NCBI GenBank assembly: GCA_030549775.1 | Contig: CM060176.1 | Location: 99,838,303-99,902,302, forward strand | Length of the DNA stretch: 64,000 nucleotides | Source of the DNA: Tamarix chinensis | Taxonomy: Eukaryota; Streptophyta; Magnoliopsida; Caryophyllales; Tamaricaceae | Direction: 5' to 3' | Shown here: piece by piece, positions 1 through 10,944 of the stretch | Position numbering within the stretch: position 1 is the first letter of the stretch | Layout: the number at the start of each line of letters is the position of its first letter | Translations under genes and position numbers: made by a program | The notes under the pieces: model-generated | Database searches by the model: none | What the model saw: the letters and a program-made list of their open reading frames with translations, nothing else | Told to the model about the DNA's origin: nothing

Positions 1-1169
1 TTTATTGGATTGTTGATTTTTATCTAATTTGCTCAATTGATTGAAGATTCGGGAACAATTTGAGAAGAGTTGAGATGAAAGAGAAGAGAGAAAATTAAGG
101 GATGGAGAAATGAGAGGGGCAAAATTAAAAATGATGAAAAATTAGGGATATATGAGTGTGTATTTAGTAAAAGGGGTGTGTAAGAAAATGTAAGGATTAA
201 TCAATTAGGTAGGACAAACAAGGAGAACGCCGGTTCAGCCATGCCGCTCCCCCTTTCCTTTAATTTTGGGATTCTAGAAAAAAAAATTGAAAAATAAGAA
301 GATAAAAATGAGCAACGTGTGGTTTCTATACACAATATGTGGTCTAAAAATTTAATTCGATATTTAAAAATTTTAATATGATATTAGATCTATTTTTTTT
401 ATTAAAAAGATATTCAATTATGAAAATAATCAATTTTTTATCAGTTTATTTGATCTAAAAAATTATTATATATTTTATCAATTATTTCAATAATATAGCA
501 TAATATTATATATTTGTATTAAGTTTTTAATTTAATTTAATTTTTTAAAGTTTAATAATAATATTTTAATACTATTTTTAGATAAAATATTAATATTAAT
601 ATTAATATTAACTCATACGTGGCCTTTATTTTAAAAAATTTATTGTAAAATTTATTAAAATTGTTAAAATCATATTTTTATAAGAATATCAGATATATTT
701 GATATGCAATCCATATCTGGTTCACATTTTTAAATATTCAAAATTTTAAATTTTAGATTTAAAGGACACGAAATGAATATTCATATCATTTAATTCGGTA
801 TATATAAATATCTGATTATGAACACCCATAATATTTATACTTGTTTATAAGGTTTTTGTAACGTATGTATTCATAGAATAACTCTATATGAGGCTCTCAC
901 TTTATAAGAACATCTATAACAAAGACTAAATAAATATGTTCAATGCACTTTTCAATATGCAAATAATAGTATTTTAGAACTTTTAAGTTTCAACTCTACT
1001 ACAAGAATTCAATAATATAATAATAAAATATATCAAAAATTAAATTTTCTTTTCTTTTCTTTCCAGATTGATTAGAACTAAGTGTGGCCAGTCGGTCGAG
1101 GGTGAATTCGAATCAATCGAGCAACTAATTATGAATCTATGATTGCCAACAACAGCATAACAATAATAG
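1..1169. other. AT-rich non-coding flank
   Basis: No open frame or recognisable element is visible. The stretch is mostly A/T with ATTAAT-type runs near 590-612. A short GC-richer patch lies near 215-255. No gene is supported here. Confidence 0.6.
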
Positions 1170-1853
1170 GGTATTGTTATATGGAAAACGTATTTTTACT
1201 CGGCGGAAAACAAATACCGAAAGTGACATTGACATTTGTGATTTTTACCGAAAGCCACGATCAGCATCAGCGATTTTAGCCGAAACTATGGATAATATTC
1301 GGTAATTTTTACCGAAACTGGCCCAGGCCATCGGCACTTATTGCCGAAAGCAGGCCAAGACATCGGCAAACACTGCCGATGCACCAAAAAAATTTTTTTT
1401 TTTCAATTTCGGCTGAAACATATCGGCAATTATTGCCAAAATGCAGCATATATATATATATATATTATTTTTTTTAATTTCGGCCGATAAATTCGACAAT
1501 TTGTACCAAAACCGGCCCAGGGGATCGGCAATTTTTGCCGAAACCAGGCCAAAGAATCGGCACAAACTGCCGATGCACCAATTTTTTTTTTATTTCGGCG
1601 CCAGGACATCAGCAATTATTGCCGAAACCAGGCCATTCCATCGGTAATATCTGCCGATTCACCAATTATTATTAGTTTTTTTTAATTTCGGCCGAAAAGT
1701 TTGTAAATAATTATTATTTATAATTAAAAAAATCAGAATTTATATAAATATTAGATACAAAATTAAATTAATATATTTATAATTAAAAAAATATAAGATA
1801 AGGATAAAATATATTTTCTATGGAGTAAAATTTTGTTTTCCAAATAACAAAAA
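1170..1853. repeat. Left terminal block of MULE-1 with hairpin-like subterminal repeats and an internal terminal-repeat copy
   Basis: About ten units of the form TCGGCA-N5-8-TTGCCGAAA recur from about 1210 to 1700, each able to pair with itself. Three larger units starting near 1329, 1523 and 1607 repeat the order hairpin, CAGGCC, hairpin, GCACCA, poly-T, TTTCGGC. At 1812-1853 the block ends in TTTTCTATGGAGTAAAA and TTGTTTTCCAAATAACA, a direct-orientation copy of the right terminus at 10211-10252. The block is thus bounded by inverted ends of its own, like a small non-autonomous element abutting or forming the left end of the large one. Confidence 0.7.
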
Positions 1854-1883
1854 CGCTGATTCGAAAAGATTTCACACAGTAAA

Positions 1884-2011
1884 AGTAACGCGTACTTCTG
1901 ACAAAATAATCTTACCTGACAATGAATCATATTATTGTTGGTGTTTCAGTAACGCGTACTTCTGACAAAATAATCTTGCCTGACAATGAATCATATTATT
2001 GTTGGTATTTC
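1884..2011. repeat. 64-bp tandem duplication upstream of the transposase
   Basis: The 64-bp unit beginning AGTAACGCGTACTTCTGAC occurs twice head to tail (1884-1947 and 1948-2011) with only about four differences. It lies about 300 bp before the transposase start, so it may be part of the element's promoter region; that role is inference. Confidence 0.85.
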
Positions 2012-2310
2012 GGCAAGTTTGACCGATCATATACAATGAATCGAAGGTTGCTAGCAGGGATAGTCAATGTGTGTGGCTTCTGCAAATAGTATTGTAGGAC
2101 GGTACGTAGAATAATTTTACTGTTGCATATTTTTGTAAATAAAATAATTGTACGATGGTATGTTAAGCTCGTGAAGTTAGGAACATGAAGCCTTCTATAT
2201 AAAGGAACAGCTTACCCGATCGTATTTTTCAACTCAATATTTCTATTCTGCAGAAACTTTGTTAGTTGAAGGTTGAGATATAATTTTTCAATATTTATTA
2301 AACACTCACA

Positions 2311-5300
2311 ATGAATAATGAATTTGGAAGTTCTTCAAACTACGAAGAGTTTGAAACTTCGATAGGGTACGATGATTTCGGAAGTCCGATGAGCTACGAA
2401 GATGGGGTCAGAACCCCATCGTATTACGATGATAGATTTACAATACCGAGAAGCTATGGATATGCAGAAGATATGCAAATGCATTCTCCCAATATTAATT
2501 ACAACTTCAACGAAGAGGTAAAATATTATTTTTTAAGTATTGTAAATTGTGGCGACAAAATTAGTTACATGAAATTTATAGTTTTTTGTTATTATATTAT
2601 TATGGTAAACTCTTTTTTTTAGGACATGGGGAATACATCTTTTACAAGTGAAAATTATTAGAGATTTTTTGTAACGGATGAAATATTTTCGGATCGGGAT
2701 GAACTTGTGACATGGGTTAAGAAAATGGGTAGAACTCATAAGATGATTTTGATTATCAAAGGTTCTAGAAAAGGAAATGGTATAAGGGCGGGTAGAGTCT
2801 CGATAAGATGTGAACGAAGTGGTACGTACGTCCGTACTAGACCAACAGATACCGAAGGTGCACGTAATACTTGTTAAAAAAAACGATTGTCCTTTTTTTA
2901 TTATTGGTGTTGAAAATAATAACGGTGGATGGCAAGTGGTAGTTAGGAACGGGACACACAATCACGAATTGGCTAATTATGAGCAAGGCCATGCTGTTCT
3001 TGGTAACTTGACAGAAAATGAAGTTCAATTTGTTGATGAACTTATTACAGCTAACGTGAAGCCACGACAAATCATACCACTTCTTAAAAAACAATTTGAA
3101 GGTAATGTGAGTATGAGGAGGCATATTTATAATGCTCGACAGAAGCTTAGGTCCGAAGAAATGGATGGTCAAACAATGTTACAACATGTCATGAGTATGT
3201 TGGTTGAGAATAATTATTTCCAGTGGCATCGAAGTGAGCCTCAATCAAACGTAATAAGTGAGCATCTGTTCGCACATCCCGTATCTGTTAACATTTTACG
3301 TGCATTTCCTTTTGTTTTACAAATGGATTGCACGTATAAGACAAATAGATACGGAATGCCCTTACTTGAAGTTATTGGCTTAACACCAACACAATTGAAT
3401 TTCAACGTTGCATGTGCATACATGTCATCTGAGAAGGAGGAAAATTATTTCTGGGTGCTTGAGAGATTAAAGAGCTTAATGGATCCATATATGCTTCCAA
3501 CCACCATTATTACCGACCGAGAACTTGCTCTAATTTCAGCTGTGGAACATATTTTTCCTACTTCAAAACATTTATTATGCAGATTTCATGTGAATAAGAA
3601 TGTCGAGGAAAAATGTAAGAAACTTTATGGTCGTTCATCGTTCGCACGTGGTTTTATGTCACGATGGAAAATTTTGATAGATGCCACAGACGAAGAAACA
3701 TATGAGGCACGATTGTTGTCAATAGAGGAAGATTACAGAAGCATGCCCAGTCTAATTTCGTATCTCAAGACGAATTGGCTACAACCCTACAAACATAAAA
3801 TTGTTGCAGCATTCTTTGGTGACGTGTTCCATATCCATCAACTTACAACGAATAGGTATGATTTATATTTTCTTGCAACCGTGATAGCTTATTGAGCTTC
3901 TTTTATGTTGATAAAGTTAAGTAAATAAATTTTTGTAACGAACAGGGTTGAAGGAGCTCATGGATCTTTAAAAAGATTCCTGGAGACATCACGGGGCAGC
4001 TTCAATACAGTCCACAAACAAATGCACACGTTCCTCGAATTACAACATGATGAGATAAAAGCATCGCTTGAGAGGTCTCGGTTCAACACTCCTCATTTTG
4101 CTACAAGTGATCTTTATGCCAATTTGAGGGGTCATATTTCTTTATATGCAATGGAGTTGGTGAACAACGAGTGTCAGAGACTTGAGCATGTAAGTGGGAA
4201 TGATGATTTATGCGGATGTTACATGCGTGCGTACGCACGGGATACCGTGTACGCATGAAATTAAAACATACATTCATAACTACATGTCAATCCCCCTGTC
4301 GGCTATTCATCCGTTTTGGAAGAAACTCGACATAGATGGACCCATTACTCCACCGAGACCCCAAGAACCAGTTGATGTTGTATCTCACTTGCTCCATATT
4401 TTGATGGAATCTGTTATGCGCCAGCCACCAGAAATACAGAATCAGTTGGCTAGAGAGATATTTAATACTGCAGTTCCCCAGAGAACACATTTCTACGAGC
4501 CACAAGTAAGGCAGCACAGGGGTCGGCCAAGGAACTCCACTAGAAGGGAACAATCTAGTTGGGAGTATACAGAACAACAATTTTGTAGTCGTCCTAGATC
4601 AACTCAACGTCGGGGTCGGGGTCGGGGTCAGGGTAGGGGACGGCAATCGGCATTTCTGTCATCAGGCCAATTTCAATTTCCATATGTGACTCAAATGAAT
4701 CGACATATAGTTCCTTATATTAGTAGCTGGTGTAATGTTTTAGGAGATGGGAATTGTGGTTTCAAAGCACTGGCTTCTATTATACTAGGAGATGAAGAAC
4801 GATGGGTTCAGATTCGTACCGACTTGTATCATGAGATATTGGCGAGACGACAGTTGTACGAGAATGTGTTCGTCTATGAAAGCGTTGATCAAGTTCTTAA
4901 TACTATTGCCCATTGGGAAGGGCCAGCTCCGATGGCACACTGGATGGAAATGCCTGATATTGGTCATGCCATTGCAACCCGTTACTGTGTGTTGTTCGCA
5001 TATTACTCATTGAATGCATGCAGCTCATTCCTACCTTTAGTGGCTATGCACGGAATTCAAGCACCTGAAACTGAAGTCACTATATTTTTCTTGCAAGACA
5101 TGAATCACTACATATCGGTGAGCACTAAGTTTAATGAAGATATTTTCCATTTCAATATGATATGAATGGCTGACATAATAGTTTTTTTTTCTACAGGTAT
5201 ATCTTTTGGAAAGTTTCCACTCCCACCAGTACATACCAATTGGAATAGATATCATGATAGCAGCGTTTCAACATGGAATACGCAATATTCTTCAAGATTC

Positions 5301-5375
5301 GAACAATGGCGTGCATTGGTAAATGATGACACACAAGACCCTCATCCTTTATCTTCGGACTCAACTTTAATGTAG
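2311..5375 (+). pseudogene. MULE transposase fused to an OTU-type cysteine protease, disrupted
   Basis: Coding blocks are 2311-2517, 2623-3855 and 3946 onward, joined by GT-AG introns of 105 bp and 90 bp. The first exon encodes an acidic, Tyr/Ser-rich leader. The second encodes the FAR1/MuDR-like N-terminal region and the MULE core, with QMDCTYKTN (first Asp) and IITDRELALISA (second Asp). The third encodes the SWIM zinc-binding segment (CGC ... GIPCTHE), an RG-rich linker and an OTU domain with GDGNC (nucleophile Cys) and a late NHYIS (His). A final splice, with a donor near 5120, seems to lead to a conserved tail ending at 5375, but the acceptor is ambiguous. Breaks: a TAG at 2659-2661, a frame change at an A-run near 2875, and a one-base frame change inside the SWIM motif near 4225. 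The family is clear; this copy is dead as read. Confidence 0.85.
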
Positions 5376-5623
5376 AATTGTTGTAATTAGGATGGTACAT
5401 TTATTTAAGTTTACATCCTTTGTAACATGTACGTGGTAATTTTATAAAATATAGTATAATTTCTATCACGAAGTTCTAAACTATGATATATAAAAAAACA
5501 CTTGATATTTTTTTAAATTTGAACACAAATATTCAATGGTAAAATAATAAGGACAGGTGGTATTAATTCTAACAAACATATGTTAATGTTTTCACATAAC
5601 AATACGGTAATACATGAAGTTCA

Positions 5624-7426
5624 TTACAAATGGCCACGCCGAGGTGGAGTAACTCCTAAATCACGCACAAGGGTTTCGATACATGTAACTAACTGCTCAT
5701 AATTTGGAGCTGGCTCTCCCCTCCAATACAATCGACGAATAGTTTTACGTGCTTTGTTCAGACGTTTTTCAGCTGGTATATGATGATCATCATTCCCATG
5801 TTCAGCCAAATATTCTTCCGTTATAGCCAATATATATCTATGCATTCTCGGAACATACCAATCCATATAATCATCGGCCACTTCCCATGGGTATTCAACA
5901 GCTGGTCCAAACACATCCGGGCCCAAAATATGTTCATACCTCAAGAACCATTGCCCGAGCATGTGTGCATAGTATACTTTGTACTTCTTCAGGGAAGGAC
6001 CTCTATATGAGTTTCTATTTGGCTTGATGGGCTCCTCAGGGATGACTTGTGTATAACCAAATTGTCGTGTCACTCTATCAGGCATATGTGGTTCGACTTT
6101 GTCCAAACAGTGTATACAACCGTGATAGAATGCCATACGACAATATCTATATGGATCAGCAACTCCGTACGGATCCCAATTGACCTTTCACGAAAATATT
6201 CAACTAAATATGGATATCACAAATATAATATAGGAGGATAAAATAATTGATTTAGCATACCTTCGACGCAGAAATAACATCAATCTTTGCCCGAAAGTAC
6301 TCGAGCGTCTCCAATTGATTTTCGAATTTCTGGCCACAAGACCACCTCATACAACGAGGATGGTCTGGATCATACCTAGATCTTTCCACTCCAAACCCAG
6401 GAAAGTATTCATATATCCACGTCTGTCATAATATTCGATTGTTAGCCATCATAATGAATATAGAGTATGGCATATATGTATATATATATTGATTATAAAA
6501 TTACCTGTAATAGAGTCATGCATCCAGACAATTAAACAGCGTCGGCTCTAGAAGTCATGCCAAGTTGTCGATATAAAAGAGCAAGTGTGGCTGCACCCCA
6601 TGCATAACCTTCAACTTGGCTAAGATCTTGAAGGAAAATGATAAAGTATGGATTAACTTTATCAACCGTCTTATCGACAAACAGCGATAAGCCGATCAAC
6701 CATAATGTATACCCGATCGATTTTGCTTCGTCCCCTAACCAGTATGATTCACATACTTCTTGCAGCCATTTAAATGGAAGCCCGCCCTTTCGAGTGACTT
6801 CATTCGCTTGCATTTCCTCCATCCCAAATAAGGCACCCATTGCACCAATCATTTGCCCACGCGTGTCCGCCGTCATGTCCAAATGTAATGGATGACCATC
6901 AACTCGTAGCCCTAATATACGATGTACATCTAAAAGAGTGATCGTCATCTCCCCCCATGGCATATGAAAGCTATTTGTGTCTGGTTGCCATCGCTCGATA
7001 AATGCTGAAATAAGCGGCACGTTCACATGTTCAAATGTGCAGGATGGAAGGTGTGATAATCCTGTTCATCGTATCAGAGCGAACATCCTATCATTGACAC
7101 TTCCTAGAAAACTTCTTAAAACCTCCTGCCTCGTGTGGATCTTCGGACAACCCCGATCCTAATCAATACAATAAGAAAATGTAATGTGTACATGTGATTG
7201 ATTACATATAAAATAATAATTAAGAAATAATGAATATATTAAACTTACCTTTCCTAACCATAAATCTAAAGCTGCGTGACCACCAAAGCTAGGAATCAAA
7301 TCAGGAATTATTGGACCTCCTGGACATTGCCCAAGAAAGTACCATTCATCCTTTAATTGTATACTCTCTTCATCATCACTATCGTCACCAGCATCACCAA
7401 CATCCCTATCATGATGATCTCTATCC

Positions 7427-7485
<59 letters not shown>

Positions 7486-8104
7486 CTCCTCCTCCTCTTC
7501 CTCCTCCTCCTCCTCCCATAGCAGGCTGCGCCGGTGAGGTAAGAAAATCTATATATTGTGTAAGATATGGAAAACCTCCTGACTCGGAACCTCCGTACCC
7601 GGAACCTCCAACCGTAGAACCTCCATACCCAGCACCTCCAACCCCAGAACCTCGATACCCAGAATCTCTAACCCTAGAACCTCCAACCGCATAACCTTCA
7701 TACCCAGAACCTCCAACCCCAGAACCTCCATACCCAGAACCTCCAACCCCCAAACCTCCAAACCTCGGACCTCTTTCCCCCAAACCTCCAAACCCCGCAG
7801 TACCAACATCAGCCACAAATGATGGACGACCTGCATAGTCTGTAAATGATGGAAATTTATGACCTTCTTGACTAGACGATGGTTCTTCGCGAAATTCTGC
7901 ATATTCTTGTTGTTCTGATACTTCTTCCGATTCTTGTTCTCCAGATTTCTTAGATCGTCGTAATCCTTTGGTAATACTCCTGCCGAAATTTCTCAAACGA
8001 GCCATCGGCGCAGGTAGCTCAGTACCAGTTCTGTTACGTCGTGCAGAAGCAGTCACATGCCGACCATCGGTTCTATCTACTACATTGTCTTGTCTACGAC
8101 TCAT
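5624..8104 (-). pseudogene. Plant mobile domain (PMD, MAIN/PP7L-like) protein gene, disrupted
   Basis: Read on the minus strand, exons are 8104-7249, 7158-6505, 6423-6261 and 6184-5624 with GT-AG introns of 90, 81 and 76 bp. The N-terminus is basic, then comes a long Gly-rich repeat (GGSGYGGSGVG type), then a purine-triplet tract. The PMD begins with GGPIIPDLIPSFGGHAALDL and continues with LISAFIERWQPDTNSFHMPW and MTITLLDVHRILGL, signatures of PF10536-type domains. The last exons hold WIYEYFP and VNWDPYG. Breaks: the triplet tract at 7425-7515 is out of frame with the downstream domain, a TGA lies at 7066-7068 and a TAA at 6532-6534. PMD proteins of plants act in gene expression and transposon silencing and are known from transposons. 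Here the gene converges on the transposase within one element. Confidence 0.82.
7425..7515. repeat. CCT/CTT trinucleotide tract inside the PMD gene
   Basis: An almost uninterrupted run of CCT with scattered CTT codes poly-Gly/Arg in the upstream reading frame of the minus strand, but poly-Glu in the frame that continues into the PMD. A length change within this repeat therefore explains the frame break. Confidence 0.85.
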
Positions 8105-9735
8105 TTGAATTTCAATAATAAATACATAAAGTCATTTTTAATTATGTATATGAATTGAAGGTAATACGTGATAACATAAATATAACCTAATTACATACAT
8201 GAAATTAATATCATTAATAAATATCAACTCATATTATGATAGCCAAAGAGATCTGTATACCCAACCATATAACTCAAATACAATCTCTTTACATTAATCC
8301 TCTACTTTATTCATTACATATATCAACAATATTTGTATTACTTACTAGTAGGAGTTTAGTATAATATAACAACTAAAGTATACTTAATTATGGTATGTCC
8401 TCATCTATTTTTTCAATAATCCAACCAGAATTATCCAAATATATTCCATACAAATTAGCAACATAATTAAATATAATTCAAATATAAACATATTTTATCT
8501 ATTATAAATACATTTAACAAAAATATTAAACAAATCTAACCTATTATCCTATCAATATAATTAAAAACATTCACAAATAATCCCTATCACATAATAATAT
8601 TTAACATATTTAATGAAAATATAATTAAATCTAATAAACATCTAATCATATATAAATAATACAATAACATAATTAACAACGTATTAACAAATCTATAAAC
8701 ATAATAAACAAATTTAATCAACTTAACCATAATTAAAATCTTTAATAAGCATATATCATTAATATACCTTAATTAATATATACAAATTACACTTCAAAGA
8801 TATAGCCAATACCCTAGAATAGAGAGATCATTTACCAAATCTATATTTAGTTAAAATATTAGTGCATATTCAATATAATTAATAAACCATAATTAATATA
8901 TATAACTATATATCCTACAAATAACCAAAACTATAGAATACAGATATAATTTACCAAACCCATATTTCATTACAATATTCGAGTAAAATTAATATTATTA
9001 ATAAACTATATTCAATATATATAATTTTACATCATAAAAATAACCAAAATCCTATAATAGAAAGACAATTTACTAAAACCTATATTTAATTCAAATATTA
9101 GAGTATAATAAATCTAAAAATATATTTTTCTAAAATTAATCAATTAACCATAATCAAAATATATTATTAACATAATTAATAATTAACAAATTATTATTAA
9201 TAAATATAATTATAATCATTAACATAATACACGCAAACCTATCTTTAATTAAATTATGACAACATAATTAATATAATGAAAAAAACCATAATTAATACAT
9301 TTAATTACAAATCAAATATATAGCCAATACCCTACAATAGAGAGATCATTTACCAAACCTATATTTATTTAAATTATGACAACATAATTATTATAATTAA
9401 TAAAACATAATTAATATAAATAATTACATATCCAAAATATAGCCAATACCCTACAATAGAGAGATAATTTATCGAACTTATATTTAATATATATATATAA
9501 TTAATATATATAATTATATATCCTACAAATAACCAAAACTATACAATAAAGATATAATTTACCAAATCTATATTTAATTAGAATATTGGAGTACAATTAA
9601 TATTATTAATAAATTATAATTAATATATATAATTTTACATCCTAAATATAATCAATTTACCATAATCTAAATATATTATTAAATTAAATTAAATTATTAT
9701 ATATAATTAACCGGAACCCTAATCCAATCAGTCGG
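8105..9735. other. AT-rich spacer inside MULE-1
   Basis: No reading frame is visible. The region is about four-fifths A/T and contains several diverged copies of a phrase like ATAGCCAATACCCTACAATAGAGAGAT (near 8800, 9320, 9440), suggesting degenerate internal repetition. Confidence 0.6.
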
Positions 9736-9945
9736 AATTAAGCCAGGAGACCCTCACATCGGCAAAAATTGCTGAAACAAAGCCTTCCCTTCGGTCATTT
9801 CTACCGAATCTCATGCCTCACATCGGCAAAATTAGCCGAACCCCCTCCCTACCTTCGGTTGATTTTGCCGAAACCCCCCCAGTCTTCGGTCAGTTTCGCC
9901 GAAACCCTCCCCGGCTTTCAGTCTAATTCGCCGAAACCTACCAAA
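9735..9945. repeat. Right subterminal hairpin-repeat array of MULE-1
   Basis: Six units of the form TTCGGN(8-12)CCGAAA (for example CTTCGGTTGATTTTGCCGAA) are spaced about 35 bp apart. They match the units near the left end at 1210-1700 and are probable transposase-binding repeats. That function is inference from their subterminal position. Confidence 0.7.
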
Positions 9946-10466
9946 TCTACTTAATAAAATAAAAAATTTACCATATCTACTAAAGAAATTATTATAATTA
10001 TATATTATAAATTAAAAAATAAAAATAAAATACGATACTTACCTTCGGTTGCTTGTCGGGAGGGAGACTTTGGACTGAATTTTGAGAGAAAAATAGAGAG
10101 AAGAGAGAAGATAGGGAGAGATGTCGAAAGAGATGGAGAGATGGCAGAGGAGGAGGGTCAAATAATTGCTGCGCACCGACAGGGGTAAATTAGGAATTTA
10201 CTGCGCAAATGTTTTCTACACAGTAAATCCTTGTTTTCCAAATAACAGTTTCGTAATAATAATATTATTATTATTATGAATATCTGAGCCATCATGTTCT
10301 AGCAATGTGTACGGATATGCTTTGCTGGAATATCCGAAATTGTCACATTTTATCCGTAGACTTTTATTATTAATATATTAGCCATGACACACTTCGAGTA
10401 ACATCGAAGGGGGTCTTGCGGGCTGTGTGCCCCTAGTCCGGGCGAAGCCTAACCCCCACCGTGTTT

Positions 10467-10935
10467 TAGGGATGTAAACGGGACGGGTTTTATCCGAAAT
10501 TAAACAGATTTTATCCGACGGATACTTAAACGGATATGGATAAATGGGTACGGATTCGGATATGGATGATGGATTAAAATATCCGTCGGGTTCGGGTACG
10601 AATACGGGTATGGGATATCCATATCCGTACCCGTAACTATACCCGTATCCATATCCGTATCCGTTTACCCGATATATAATTACTCTTTTACCCTTAATTT
10701 TGAAATAAATATAGTATAAATTAAGGTTAAAATTGTCATTTGACTTAACTATAAATGAGTTTATCCATCGGGTAATGGATTTATCCGTTGGATAATATTT
10801 ATTAACGGGTAAACGGATAATCCGTCGGGTAATGAATATCCAACGGATACGGATGTGATAGCGGATATCCGTTTGGGTACGGATACGGATTTTCTTATCG
10901 GGTACGAATACGGGTATAGTATACCCGACCCGAAC
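10467..10935. mobile_element. hAT-like non-autonomous element, copy A
   Basis: Terminal inverted repeats begin TAGGGATGTAAACGGG at both ends. Flanks CCGTGTTT (10459-10466) and CTGTGTTT (10937-10944) give a likely 8-bp target duplication with one change. The body is full of TATCCG, ACGGGTA and GGATAC words and largely folds on itself around a more unique AT-rich core near 10660-10760. The TAGGG ends and 8-bp duplication are typical of the hAT superfamily. No coding capacity is present. It lies in the opposite orientation to the copy at 38215-38721. Confidence 0.75.
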
Positions 10936-10944
10936 CCGCCCCGT

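Larger units (their letters stand above)
1170..10252. mobile_element. MULE-1: Mutator-like element carrying transposase-OTU and PMD genes
   Basis: The left end (from about 1170) and the reverse complement of the right end (to about 10252) share TGTTATNTGGAAAAC followed by a spaced TTTACT and GAAAACA. This is a short, imperfect terminal inverted repeat. The outside flanks read acaataata and gtaataata, a possible 9-bp target duplication (7 of 9), but the flanks are low-complexity so this is weak. Both ends carry arrays of TCGGCAA...TTGCCGAAA units just inside the terminal repeats. Between them lie a MULE transposase with an OTU protease domain (+) and a PMD gene (-), which converge. A 9-bp duplication and the transposase type place it in the Mutator superfamily. 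Both genes are broken, so this copy cannot be autonomous. Confidence 0.8.

Noticed and set aside
1153..1169. A firm 9-bp target duplication for MULE-1
   Set aside because: The match with the right flank is only 7 of 9 and both flanks are AAT-rich, so chance similarity is likely. It is kept only as a weak hint.
7311..7694. 127-codon Pro-rich frame on the plus strand
   Set aside because: It is the antisense of the Gly-rich repeat and triplet tract of the PMD gene, whose minus-strand exons and splice sites explain the sequence better.
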